Source of the DNA: a virus
Virus record (IMG/VR): IMGVR_UViG_3300030329_005019
Location: 1 to 22,217 of that record
Direction: 5' to 3' (one strand)
Length of the DNA: 22,217 nucleotides
Of this stretch, positions 1-7,726 are shown in pieces. The translations under genes were made by a program, and so were the position numbers. The stretch's first letter is position 1. Each line of letters opens with the position of its first letter. The notes beneath the pieces are model-generated. The model saw only the letters and a list, made by a program, of their open reading frames with translations. It had not been told where the DNA came from and did no database searches.

Positions 1-2
1 CA

Positions 3-65
3 GAATCAGGTCTTGAAATCACCATCCCCGAAACCCATATGCTGTATTCATTTACAGACTTATAA
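3..65 (+). CDS. C-terminal end of an upstream structural gene (partial)
   Basis: Frame 3 is open from the window edge and stops at TAA 63-65, giving about 20 residues that end MLYSFTDL. The stop overlaps the strong ribosome binding site (TAAGGAGG, 63-70) of the next gene, which is the usual tight spacing in this operon and is the main reason to accept the frame. The other forward frames are poorer: frame 2 has an early stop at 14-16, and frame 1 stays open only into the next start. What the protein is cannot be told from 20 residues. Its place directly before a decoration-like gene suggests the major capsid protein, which is inference from gene order only. Confidence 0.5.
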   Translation, partial: ESGLEITIPETHMLYSFTDL

Positions 66-80
66 GGAGGATATTGAATA

Positions 81-548
81 ATGAGAAGTGATTATCTTAA
101 TGAAAATAGTTCACTGACTGGTACTTATGTAAAGAAAATTAAAAAAATTACTGAGAACTATACAGTGACTGAAGCGGATAGTGGAACTATATTTTTAGTA
201 CACCCAGTTGCAACAACCGAGTTAGATTTGCCAACTGTGGCAGACCTTCCTCCAGGTTGGAATTGCGAAGTATGGGTAACTGAAGATACAGATGGTTCTG
301 ATGGCGGAATGGGTCAAATCGTTAATATCGATTTTGGTTCAGGAACTGACATCGTAGGATACATTGCATCTATTGCAGATGCAGCTGGTGATGTTGCGGT
401 AAATAATGATGATTATATCAACTTTACTGCTGCAGCCAGTCCTGGCGACCATGTTAAAATATTTACCGATGGAAATCGTTGGTATGTAGAAGGTATGGCT
501 GCTGCATGTGCATCTGATACATTGTTCCATACAGGTGCTGCTTCATAA
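81..548 (+). CDS. Putative head decoration-like beta protein, 155 aa
   Basis: This predicted soluble, acidic protein is rich in Gly, Asp, Thr and Val and has the pattern of phage beta-sandwich surface proteins. A short N-terminal tail (residues 1-25) is followed by a segment with TVTEADSGTIFLVH, then PPGWNCEVWV near residues 57-66, and GNRWYVEG near the C-terminus. I recognise this order (SG-T-F, then GW-C, then a final DG-N/R-WYVEG strand) from head-decoration or hypothetical virion proteins of marine phages; no exact family can be assigned by eye. There is no signal peptide or membrane segment. The start is set by AAGGAGG at 64-70, ten bases upstream. It sits at the left end of the structural operon, where a decoration protein normally follows the capsid gene. 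A domain of a fibre or spike is the main alternative. Confidence 0.5.
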   Translation: MRSDYLNENSSLTGTYVKKIKKITENYTVTEADSGTIFLVHPVATTELDLPTVADLPPGWNCEVWVTEDTDGSDGGMGQIVNIDFGSGTDIVGYIASIADAAGDVAVNNDDYINFTAAASPGDHVKIFTDGNRWYVEGMAAACASDTLFHTGAAS

Positions 549-614
549 AATCCGAATCAATAAGGATTAATAGTTTTGTAGAACTATGGGAGCTATCGAT
601 AAAGGGTGGCTCCC
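549..614 (+). other. Two small hairpins in the 106-bp gene-free gap
   Basis: The first inverted repeat pairs AATCC (549-553) with GGATT (564-568) around a 10-base loop and is followed by a short TTTT at 574-577. The second pairs GGGAGC (588-593) with GCTCCC (609-614) around a 15-base loop. No long U tract follows the stronger second stem, so it is not a textbook intrinsic terminator. The gap stands out because most other junctions in the window are under 20 bases or overlap. An RNA processing or partial termination site between a highly expressed head gene and the downstream genes is plausible but is inference. Confidence 0.35.
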
Positions 615-654
615 GAATCTACTAAAAATTTTAATAATTAACATGGAGATACAA

Positions 655-840
655 ATGGCAGTAAAATCAAAAGGATTTGTCTTAGACCCTACTCCTGGAG
701 CTGATGATTCAAGTGGGAGTGTAGCAGATACAGTTCAAAATTATATTGATGGATTAGATACAACGCCTAATATAATAGAAACTTCTATGACAACATTAGG
801 TCATAGAATATTTGTTTTAGTGACTATTGAAACTGACTGA
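655..840 (+). CDS. Hypothetical small virion-region protein, 61 aa
   Basis: I chose the ATG at 655 rather than the in-frame ATG at 586, because GGAG at 645-648 lies six bases upstream of 655. The earlier start has no ribosome binding site and would run through the second hairpin at 588-614. The protein starts MAVKSKGF, has an acidic Ser/Gly-rich middle (PGADDSSGS), a possible short helix (VADTVQNYIDGL) and a hydrophobic C-terminal strand (RIFVLVTIETD). I do not recognise a named family. Small proteins of this kind commonly lie between head and neck genes in marine phages. It ends two bases before the next ATG, so it is co-translated with the neighbours. Function unknown. Confidence 0.6.
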   Translation: MAVKSKGFVLDPTPGADDSSGSVADTVQNYIDGLDTTPNIIETSMTTLGHRIFVLVTIETD

Positions 841-842
841 TA

Positions 843-1106
843 ATGCCTAGAGATTATAAAGACGAATATGAAAAATTTCAAAAAAAGAAATCTTCATATC
901 GTGCTAAGTTAAATAAATATAATCGAAAGAAAGGCACATATGGTAATGGAGATGGAAAGGATGCCTCACATAGTGGAGGTAAAATTACTGGTTTTGTGGA
1001 GTCTAGTAAGAATAAAGGCAAAAAAGAGAAAAGTCGTTTAAAGGGTTCAAAAAGAAAAACCTATAAAACTTATGATGCAAGGAAAAGGAAAAAGTATGGC
1101 AAGTAG
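843..1106 (+). CDS. Small basic protein with a degenerate HNH-like DGKD motif, 87 aa
   Basis: The protein is very rich in Lys and Arg. Residues 1-30 (RDYKDEYEKFQ followed by a basic Tyr/Asn/Lys helix) and a following GDGKDASH motif match the order seen in a small phage family whose members read DYK-EY, basic helix, GDGKDV-H, then an Asn-rich HNH half ending in NRS. Here the first His is kept, but the usual NN-S-NL core is replaced by a short Gly/Lys stretch (SGGKITGFVESSKNKG), so catalysis by an HNH-type site looks doubtful. A DNA- or RNA-binding role near the head genes is more likely. It starts two bases after the previous stop with no clear ribosome binding site, suggesting coupled translation. 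The family assignment comes from motif memory, not from a search. Confidence 0.55.
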   Translation: MPRDYKDEYEKFQKKKSSYRAKLNKYNRKKGTYGNGDGKDASHSGGKITGFVESSKNKGKKEKSRLKGSKRKTYKTYDARKRKKYGK

Positions 1107-1281
1107 ATACTGGAAAAGAAATAAAGATGGAAAATTAGTAGAGTTTTTTCCTAATAAATTCAATTGGGAGGAAAGTTCAGTTAATAATCATATTAATATG
1201 AGAAAGACTTGGAGTGGTACTACAAAAATTGAATTTAATACAACAACTATGGATGAATCTATTAAGAGGATGAATAAATAA
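1096..1281 (+). CDS. Hypothetical protein, 61 aa
   Basis: The frame is open from an ATG at 1072, but the ATG at 1096 is preferred because AAGGAA (1085-1090) sits five bases upstream; it overlaps the end of the previous gene by 11 bases. The product begins MASRYWKRNKDGKLVEFFP, is rich in Asn, Lys and Thr, and contains several aromatic residues but no membrane segment or recognisable motif. Its stop overlaps the next start as TAATG (1279-1283), so the gene is embedded in a coupled chain leading into the neck proteins. I do not recognise the family. Confidence 0.55.
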   Translation: MASRYWKRNKDGKLVEFFPNKFNWEESSVNNHINMRKTWSGTTKIEFNTTTMDESIKRMNK

Positions 1282-2144
1282 TGGCTTGGGCTTTTAGTGA
1301 TGAAATTCATTCTTTAACTAATTATAATGCTGATGATGGTGATGCTGGGAGTGCAATATCTGGAGAAACTTTAGCAGCACATACAGCTCAATGGTTGTCG
1401 GATGGAGCTCAAGAAGTATCTGCAAGGCTTCCAATTGATTTGCAAGAAGAATGTACTACATATGCATCTCAAACAAATGCAAATGGTTTTAATGTAGCTT
1501 TAGCAATCAAAGTTACAAGTGTTGTTCGTCATGATGGAACATCTTATCAAATATGTCGAAAAGTACCTACATCTTTATGGTCAAGAGTATCTGATTCAAA
1601 TGATATTTTATATGCAACTGCAGATGACCCAGTATATTATATTGATTATGATGGTTCTTCAAGGAATGAATTATATATTAAACCTGACCCCGAATCAGGA
1701 TATAAAGGTAGAGTATATTATATTCCAGAGTATAGTGTAGCAGGAACAGCCACAGCAATTGATAATTTTCCTCAAGTAGCTGAGCCGTTAGTTATATTGT
1801 ATGCGTCTATGAAAGCATTATGTTATAAAATGTCTGAAATGCATATTTTAGTTCCAGAGCATTCTGACCAAGATTTAAGCGATTCGGGTTCGTATGCTTC
1901 TGCGACAGATGGTAAGAATCAAGGATGGGAGCAAATAAGACATTGGATAGAAAATGAAGAAGATTCTGAATTAGCAGCAGTAAATACTCAATCATTAACA
2001 ACCGAGATGCAACAATTTATAGCCGAATATCAATGGTATCAATCTAAGCATCAAATGTTAAAAATGGAATATGAAGAAGGATTGGCAAGATTGTCGGGCG
2101 TTCCAATGACTCCTCAGCAACCTAGAGAGAGAGAAGGTAGATAA
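1281..2144 (+). CDS. Putative neck / head-to-tail adaptor protein, 287 aa
   Basis: The overall pattern matches a structural protein family found after the head genes of many marine phages. A helical segment AQWLSDGAQEVSARLP lies at residues 36-51. Beta-rich stretches follow (residues 70-155, including DPVYYIDY and LYIKPDPESGYKGRVYYIPEY), then a conserved helix FPQVAEPLVILYASMKAL (163-180), and a long charged C-terminal helix with many Gln, Glu and Met (residues 236-272). These proteins are thought to form part of the connector below the portal. There is no signal peptide or membrane segment. The start is coupled to the previous stop (TAATG) and has AGAGGA upstream at about 1265-1270. The class call rests on pattern recognition and position, so the exact role (adaptor, stopper or neck) is uncertain. 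Confidence 0.55.
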   Translation: MAWAFSDEIHSLTNYNADDGDAGSAISGETLAAHTAQWLSDGAQEVSARLPIDLQEECTTYASQTNANGFNVALAIKVTSVVRHDGTSYQICRKVPTSLWSRVSDSNDILYATADDPVYYIDYDGSSRNELYIKPDPESGYKGRVYYIPEYSVAGTATAIDNFPQVAEPLVILYASMKALCYKMSEMHILVPEHSDQDLSDSGSYASATDGKNQGWEQIRHWIENEEDSELAAVNTQSLTTEMQQFIAEYQWYQSKHQMLKMEYEEGLARLSGVPMTPQQPREREGR

Positions 2145-2449
2145 TGACAGTTAAAGATATAGTGCAACAAATTGAATTAGTATATGGTCGTCAACCATTG
2201 CCATATATGTTAAGATTAATTAATGATGCTCTTGTTGATATGGGCGGAAAAATACAACATTATACTGTAAGTGCTTATACAAATTTAGAGCAATACAAAA
2301 GATGGTATGAACTTGATGATGCAGTTATTGATGTATTCAGAGTAGAAGTTTTAGATAGTAATGATAGATATGTAATGATACCAAAATTAACAGACCCTCA
2401 TAAATTATTAAAAGATGATTCTGATGTTAGTTCAGATTCATTAAAGTAG
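2144..2449 (+). CDS. Putative head-tail connector, N-terminal part, 101 aa
   Basis: An N-terminal helical pair (MTVKDIVQQIELVYGRQPLPYMLRLINDALVDMG) is followed by a strand-rich segment with RWYELDDAVIDVFRVEVLDS near residues 53-72 and VMIPKLTDP near 77-85. In the phage connector proteins I know, this 'WY-L--DVI---V---D----IP-L' block continues directly into a 'W---DN-L-I' block, which here is encoded by the next gene in another frame. The protein therefore looks like the front half of a connector of about 235 residues. It starts at a TAATG junction with GAAGG just upstream, and ends at TAG 2447-2449, eight bases before the next ATG. A separate complete small protein is the alternative. Confidence 0.5.
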   Translation: MTVKDIVQQIELVYGRQPLPYMLRLINDALVDMGGKIQHYTVSAYTNLEQYKRWYELDDAVIDVFRVEVLDSNDRYVMIPKLTDPHKLLKDDSDVSSDSLK

Positions 2450-2456
2450 GAGAGTT

Positions 2457-2861
2457 ATGGCAACAAAAAGAAATTACCCAAATGATTATTTTGCATGGTA
2501 TAATGATGATAATCGATTAGCAATCGTTGCTAGAGTTTTAACAAGCGATGTTGCTAATAGTGCTGAAACTACCACAGATTCATATGATACTTATACTGGT
2601 AGTGATATTACTCAAGGGCTGAGAATGCATTATCATTCAAAGTATACACAAGTAAGTTCAATTACGGATAATCTAACAACTGGATGTGGAGTTGATTCTG
2701 GTCTTCACCCTTCAATAGTTGATTATGTGAAATCAAGAATTTTAGAAGACATGGGTGATTTACAAACATCACAATATTTTAGACAAAAATACGAAGTATC
2801 AATTAAACAATACCCACATAGAAAAACTGGTGTTCGTAATTTGTCGGTACCAAGATTATAG
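2457..2861 (+). CDS. Putative head-tail connector, C-terminal part, 134 aa
   Basis: The protein opens with YFAWYNDDNRLAIV, which resembles the middle of single-chain phage connector proteins. A Thr/Asp-rich loop follows, then ITQGLRMHYHSK, a HPSIVDYVKSRILEDMGD helix, and a final helix with QYFRQKYEVSIKQ. That final pattern (acidic-site helix, then Y-R--Y--S) is typical of the C-terminal half of these adaptors. It has its own ribosome binding site (AGGAG, 2448-2452) and ATG. Its reading frame is closed by TAA at 2442-2444, so it cannot be reached from the previous gene by a simple frameshift much upstream of the junction. The two gene products probably assemble together. It is followed immediately by the fibre gene (stop TAG 2859-2861, inside that gene's GGGAG). 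Confidence 0.5.
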   Translation: MATKRNYPNDYFAWYNDDNRLAIVARVLTSDVANSAETTTDSYDTYTGSDITQGLRMHYHSKYTQVSSITDNLTTGCGVDSGLHPSIVDYVKSRILEDMGDLQTSQYFRQKYEVSIKQYPHRKTGVRNLSVPRL

Positions 2862-2870
2862 GGAGATAAA

Positions 2871-5800
2871 ATGGCAACAAATTGGATTATAGAAACATTA
2901 ACAAGTGCGGTAACATCAACAGATGACAAAACTGCAAGTCTTGCTGATGATAAGTTTTTTAAGATAATAGATGGTACTGGGACTGGAACAATATGGAACG
3001 TTTTAAATGATGCAAATGATTTTTATAGTATGCAATTATTTGGTCATTCGGGTCAACCTGCAAAATTTTATATAACAGCAGACCAAGGTGAAGATTTAGC
3101 GGATTCATGGTTGTGGCAAATAGCTGATGATGGGGAAATGACATGGGCATTAAGAACAGGTGGTGGAGCAGGATTAGAAGTTGAGGACGATACATATACA
3201 ACAAGATTAACTCTTGATACTAGTGGCAATCTCACAACATTAGGTGATTTAACTGTAACAGGTGCTGATATTACTCTTGGTGCTGATGCAGATGGTACAG
3301 ATAGAAGTATAACATTTGGTCATAGTACATTAAAAACAATTATGGGTATTGATGATTCTGCAGATGCATTTGTAATTAATACTGATGCAGCGTTTGATGG
3401 AACTCTTGCAAATAATTCATTTTCTATCGATGCAAGTCATAATGCAATTTTAGCAGGGAATCTTGCTGTAACTGGAGATACTACATTAACAGGAGATTTA
3501 GCAGTTAATGGAGACAATATAACATGTGATGGGAATTTAGAGATAGATTCTACTAATTTCACTGTTGATGCAACTGGAGATATAGTCTTAGATGCAGCTG
3601 GAGGTGATTTTACAGTTTCTGTTAGTGATACTTCAATAATGGAGCTTGATACAAGTTCTATGTTATTTCAATCTACAGGATTAGGCGATAAAAATACATT
3701 ATTTGGAAAGAATGCTGGAGATACATTCAATACAAGTGGTGGAAGTCCTTATGGAAACACATTGATTGGAGAAGATTCTGGTACAGCTATAACACATGCC
3801 GATTACAATACAGCTATTGGAGTAGATACTCTTAAAGCTAATGTTACAAGTGCAAATAATACAGCTGTTGGATATGCATCTCTTTCTGCTCAAACTGCTG
3901 CAAGCAATACAGCCGTTGGTTATCACGCAGGGAAACTCACTGTAGGGGCAGATGGGAATACTTTAATAGGAGCTAATGCTTTTGGAGGAAACACTGCAGC
4001 AGCAGTTAATAATGTTGTAGTTGGACGCTCTGCTTTTTCAGCATCTTCATCAGCAGCTCCAGATGGGAATATTGCAATGGGATTTGAAGCTCTAAAAAGT
4101 GCTACAAATGCATGTACTCATAATATCGCTATAGGATATGAAGCAATGGATAATGTTTCTGCTCCAGGAAATTTTAATATAGCAATTGGTTATCAAGCAC
4201 TTGATACTAATGGAGTTACATCGAATAATCTTATTGCTATAGGGTCTGATGCTATGGGCAGTGGCGCAGTTGATACTGGAAGTGCACAAATTGCTATTGG
4301 GCAGAATGCATTAAATTCTCTTACTGACGGAACAACTAATACTGCTATAGGATATAGGGCTGGTTCCGCAATGGCCACAGGTTCTAATAATACAATCCTT
4401 GGATATGACGCTTTAAAAAGTGCCACTTATGGAGACAATGTTGCGATAGGTTATTTAGCTGCTGCTAATATTACTGGAGCAGATGCACATGGTAATACTG
4501 TCGTAGGCACAAATGCTCTTGCTACTAGTACTGCTCAATCAGAAGAAAATGTAGTAATAGGTAAGAATGCTATGTATGGAACTGAATTAGATGTAGATAA
4601 AAATGTAGCAATAGGAGCTTATGCTTTAGATACTGCAGGCGTTAATACAGAAGGTACAATAGCGATTGGTGCTGGTGCTATGGGAGCTGGGGCTGTAACA
4701 AGTAATTATTGCGTTGGAATTGGATGGAATGCTTTAAATGACCTCACGAGCGGTGGTAAAAATGAGGCAATTGGTTATCAGGCAGCATATTCATTAACTA
4801 CTGGTGCGTCTAATATTGCTTTAGGCGAAGGTACACTGAAGACTATGGAGGCAGCTAACGGAAACATTGCAATCGGTTCTTATGCCATGGAACTTTTAAA
4901 TCATGCTGATGCTGATTATAATATAGCGATTGGATTTGAAGCATTAAGTTCAGCAACCACTTCTGACAGTTGTTTGTGTAATATCGCAATAGGTATGGAA
5001 GCTATGGAACAACCTACTTCTCCTGGGAATAATAATATTGCTATAGGTCAACATACATTAGACAATGCAAGTTTTGCAGGACATAGGAATATAGCTATTG
5101 GTCAAAATGTGATGGATGCTACAGCTACAGGTACTGTTGATAACATAGCTATAGGTTATAATGCTTTGGGTGACGGAAATGTAGCTGCAACTGGTCAAAA
5201 TATTGCAATTGGAAGAGCTGCATTAAAAGATTCTACATCATATCAACAAGTCGCCATAGGTTATTATGCAGCAAAGGCACAGACAGATGCTACACTTAGT
5301 ACAGTTGTAGGTTATAAAGCTCTTGAAAATAATACTCAAGGAGATGGAAATGTAGCAATAGGGTCTTATGCTTTACAGGATGCTAATGGTGTTGATGGTG
5401 CTCAATATAATACTGCAGTCGGTGTAAATGCGGGTAAAGATGTTACAACAGGAACATATAATGTATTTTTAGGTGCAAATTCAGGAAAAGCTCTTACAGA
5501 AGGAGATAATAGTATAGCTATAGGTTATAATTCATTAATGACTGCTACTACTGCAGGTAATAATGTAGCAATAGGCGAAGATGCGTTAAGAATGAGTGCC
5601 CAAGCAGGAAATACAGCTGTAGGTCATGAAGTTGCTAGACATACAACAGGGGGGAATCTTACTGCAGTTGGTTTTAGAGCACTTAAGGCAAGTGGGACAA
5701 CTTATGCAGTTTCTACATGTGATACTGGTACTGGTGGTACATTTACTGTAGGGAGTGGTGTATATAATAATTCTACTTCTATACAACATGCAACTTCAAG

Positions 5801-7724
5801 TGCTATTACTGTTGGCGATGGAGTTGCTGGTACTGGGATTCCAAGTAATGCTTATGTTTCATCTATAACCGATACTGAAAATTTTGTTTTATCTGCTTCT
5901 ACTACTGGTGGCTCTTTAACTGGACAAACATTAACATTTACAAAAGCGACAGTAACATGTGATGCTGCTCCAATATATGTAGGAGATTCAATTACGGGGA
6001 CAGGTTTAGGTGGAAATGGGGATGTATATGTTGTTGAGTCAATTAATGCAGGAACAGAAGGTGATGATACTGGAAGTGGAGTTACTAGTTTTCAATTAAA
6101 TAATGCAAGTGGAGTAACAACTCAATCAAATACTACACTCACTTTTGACCCTACATTAACAGGATGGCAAAATACTGCATTTGGAACTTCAGCTGGTGAA
6201 GCTTTAAGAGGTACTACAAATGATAATACGTTAATAGGAGCAAGAGCTGGAAAAGTTTTAAGAAATGGTTCTGGAAATACTATTGTAGGAAAAGATGCAG
6301 GGTTTGATTTAACAAATGGACAAAATAATGTATTTGTAGGAAAACAGGCTGGTTATGAGACTACAACTGGCATTAGAAATGTATTTGTAGGACAGAATGC
6401 TGGAAAAGATAATACAACTGCAAGTAATAGTATAGCTATAGGTTATAATGCACTTAGCGATAATGTCACATCAACTAATAATGTAGCTGTAGGTTATGAC
6501 TCTTTAAAACTATGTACTGCAGGGCAAAACACAGCTATGGGATATAGTGCAGGTTCATCTATTGTTGAAGGAACTCAAAATGTAATTATTGGTTCAGGTG
6601 CGTTAGATGCAGCAGTTGAAGATAGTAGAAATATAGCAATTGGAGTCGCTGCTTTAGGCTCTCAAAATGCTGGAGGAACTGACGACACAGCTACAAATAC
6701 TAATAATATAGGTATAGGGTATGCTGCAGGTACATCTATAACCACGGGTACAAATAATACTATAGTTGGTACTACAAGTGCAGATGCATTAACTATAGGG
6801 GAGCAGGTCGTAACACTTGGTAATGGGGCTTTAGGAAATGGTGTCGAGGTATCTAACTCTGTCGCAATTGGGTATAATGCCCTTCTTCATTGCGATAGTG
6901 GAGGAAGTTCAGGAAGTACGACAAATTATTATAATACAGCAGTAGGGAGTGGGTCTGGAACGTATACTACCACAGGTACTCATAATACATTTATAGGAGG
7001 CCATACAGGTAGAGGAATAGATGCTGAAAAGTTAACAGGAGCTTCAAATACAGCAGTAGGAGCTCTTGCTGGGTATCTATTACAAGGGGCAGCTTCAGAA
7101 AATGCACTAATAGGAAAATCTGCTGGAAATTCAATAACCACAGGGACAAAGAATACTTGCTTAGGGGAAAATTCTGATGTTAGTGCTGCAACGGGTACAA
7201 ATCAAACAGTTATAGGTAATGATGCACAAGGGATTGGAGATAATTATGCAGTTATTGGAGATGGTGGTACAACTAGATTATATGCAGCAGATGATACAGG
7301 TGCAACATTATATGCAGGAAGTGCAACTGTGCAAACATCTGATGCTAGAATTAAAGAAAACGTTAATAATACTATTCTTGGGTTAGATTTTATAAAAGAA
7401 TTAAGGCCTGTAGAATATAAAAAAAGACAACCAGTTGATTATGACGAAAGTCTTAAAAAGGAATTATCTTGGTTTAAAAATGGAAGGACTCCAAGAACTT
7501 TAGATGAGTTGGATAAAAATAAAATAAGAACTGGTTTTATTGCTCAAGAAGTAGGTGAGGTTTTAAAAAATATAGGTTTTGATGATAATAATGATATTGT
7601 TGCAATTGATGAAACTAATACACAGCAACATATTGCATATTCTAAAATTGTACCGCCTCTTGTTAAAGCCGTTCAAGAATTATCAAAACAAGTAGAAGAA
7701 TTAAAAAGTAAACTAGGAGAATAA
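2871..7724 (+). CDS. Giant tail fibre with YadA-head-like repeats and peptidase S74 chaperone, 1617 aa
   Basis: Residues 1 to about 270 form a beta-rich N-terminal part with repeated 'LTTLGDLTVTG'-like strands common in phage fibres. Residues about 275-940 and 1097-1460 consist of short 'N-(T/I/V)-A-(I/V)-G-Y-x-A-L' repeats, the beta-roll pattern of trimeric autotransporter heads. Residues about 942-1096 are a non-repeat insert. The C-terminus is a peptidase S74 (endo-N-acyl neuraminidase type) intramolecular chaperone: SDARIK at 1490-1495 gives the Ser1490/Lys1495 dyad, followed by GLDFIKELRPVEYKK, TGFIAQEVGEVL and a coiled-coil end KAVQELSKQVEELKSKL. Known members trimerise and cleave themselves just before that Ser, so the mature fibre should end near residue 1489. 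GGGAG at 2861-2865 sets the start. Receptor binding is likely; the ligand is unknown. Confidence 0.9.
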   Translation: MATNWIIETLTSAVTSTDDKTASLADDKFFKIIDGTGTGTIWNVLNDANDFYSMQLFGHSGQPAKFYITADQGEDLADSWLWQIADDGEMTWALRTGGGAGLEVEDDTYTTRLTLDTSGNLTTLGDLTVTGADITLGADADGTDRSITFGHSTLKTIMGIDDSADAFVINTDAAFDGTLANNSFSIDASHNAILAGNLAVTGDTTLTGDLAVNGDNITCDGNLEIDSTNFTVDATGDIVLDAAGGDFTVSVSDTSIMELDTSSMLFQSTGLGDKNTLFGKNAGDTFNTSGGSPYGNTLIGEDSGTAITHADYNTAIGVDTLKANVTSANNTAVGYASLSAQTAASNTAVGYHAGKLTVGADGNTLIGANAFGGNTAAAVNNVVVGRSAFSASSSAAPDGNIAMGFEALKSATNACTHNIAIGYEAMDNVSAPGNFNIAIGYQALDTNGVTSNNLIAIGSDAMGSGAVDTGSAQIAIGQNALNSLTDGTTNTAIGYRAGSAMATGSNNTILGYDALKSATYGDNVAIGYLAAANITGADAHGNTVVGTNALATSTAQSEENVVIGKNAMYGTELDVDKNVAIGAYALDTAGVNTEGTIAIGAGAMGAGAVTSNYCVGIGWNALNDLTSGGKNEAIGYQAAYSLTTGASNIALGEGTLKTMEAANGNIAIGSYAMELLNHADADYNIAIGFEALSSATTSDSCLCNIAIGMEAMEQPTSPGNNNIAIGQHTLDNASFAGHRNIAIGQNVMDATATGTVDNIAIGYNALGDGNVAATGQNIAIGRAALKDSTSYQQVAIGYYAAKAQTDATLSTVVGYKALENNTQGDGNVAIGSYALQDANGVDGAQYNTAVGVNAGKDVTTGTYNVFLGANSGKALTEGDNSIAIGYNSLMTATTAGNNVAIGEDALRMSAQAGNTAVGHEVARHTTGGNLTAVGFRALKASGTTYAVSTCDTGTGGTFTVGSGVYNNSTSIQHATSSAITVGDGVAGTGIPSNAYVSSITDTENFVLSASTTGGSLTGQTLTFTKATVTCDAAPIYVGDSITGTGLGGNGDVYVVESINAGTEGDDTGSGVTSFQLNNASGVTTQSNTTLTFDPTLTGWQNTAFGTSAGEALRGTTNDNTLIGARAGKVLRNGSGNTIVGKDAGFDLTNGQNNVFVGKQAGYETTTGIRNVFVGQNAGKDNTTASNSIAIGYNALSDNVTSTNNVAVGYDSLKLCTAGQNTAMGYSAGSSIVEGTQNVIIGSGALDAAVEDSRNIAIGVAALGSQNAGGTDDTATNTNNIGIGYAAGTSITTGTNNTIVGTTSADALTIGEQVVTLGNGALGNGVEVSNSVAIGYNALLHCDSGGSSGSTTNYYNTAVGSGSGTYTTTGTHNTFIGGHTGRGIDAEKLTGASNTAVGALAGYLLQGAASENALIGKSAGNSITTGTKNTCLGENSDVSAATGTNQTVIGNDAQGIGDNYAVIGDGGTTRLYAADDTGATLYAGSATVQTSDARIKENVNNTILGLDFIKELRPVEYKKRQPVDYDESLKKELSWFKNGRTPRTLDELDKNKIRTGFIAQEVGEVLKNIGFDDNNDIVAIDETNTQQHIAYSKIVPPLVKAVQELSKQVEELKSKLGE
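3691..5690 (+). repeat. First block of beta-roll repeats inside the fibre gene (about 38 units)
   Basis: By hand I count about 38 units with the core N-x-A-(I/V/L)-G followed two to three residues later by A/S-L/M/G, spaced 12 to 30 residues apart. Examples are NTAIGVDTL, NIAIGYEAM and NVAIGSYAL. The DNA is only partly repetitive: short stretches such as ATAGCTATAGGTTATAAT recur (for example near 5514-5531 and 6433-6450), while linkers between units differ in length and sequence. This is a protein-level repeat, not a CRISPR or a simple tandem DNA repeat. Confidence 0.85.
6166..7262 (+). repeat. Second block of beta-roll repeats inside the fibre gene (about 20 units)
   Basis: After the insert the same motif resumes with about 20 units, beginning NTAFGTSAGE and ending QTVIGNDAQG and YAVIGDGG just before the S74 domain. 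Many units in this block end in AG (SAGE, RAGK, DAGF, QAGY, NAGK), whereas the first block mostly ends AL or AM. The two blocks may thus have different histories or pack differently. Confidence 0.8.
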
Positions 7725-7726
7725 TA

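Noticed and set aside
586-654. Longer start (ATG 586) for the 61-residue protein
   Set aside because: It has no ribosome binding site and would read through a hairpin; ATG 655 has GGAG at ideal spacing.
1519-1740. Plus-strand frame of 73 codons inside the 287-residue neck gene
   Set aside because: It lies entirely within a well-supported gene in another frame and encodes low-complexity Ile/Tyr/Leu-rich sequence.
2430-2460. Programmed frameshift joining the 101- and 134-residue connector genes
   Set aside because: The second frame is closed at 2442-2444, there is no slippery heptamer in the few bases of overlap, and the second gene has its own AGGAG and ATG.
4092-4426. Overlapping minus-strand frames opposite the fibre repeats
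   Set aside because: They arise from the repetitive coding sequence on the other strand and have low-complexity Ile/Ser/Cys-rich products.
3691-7262. Repeated DNA stretches that could suggest a CRISPR array or tandem DNA repeats
   Set aside because: The repeats are unequal in length, lie inside one open frame, and are explained by beta-roll protein units; there are no constant repeats with unique spacers.
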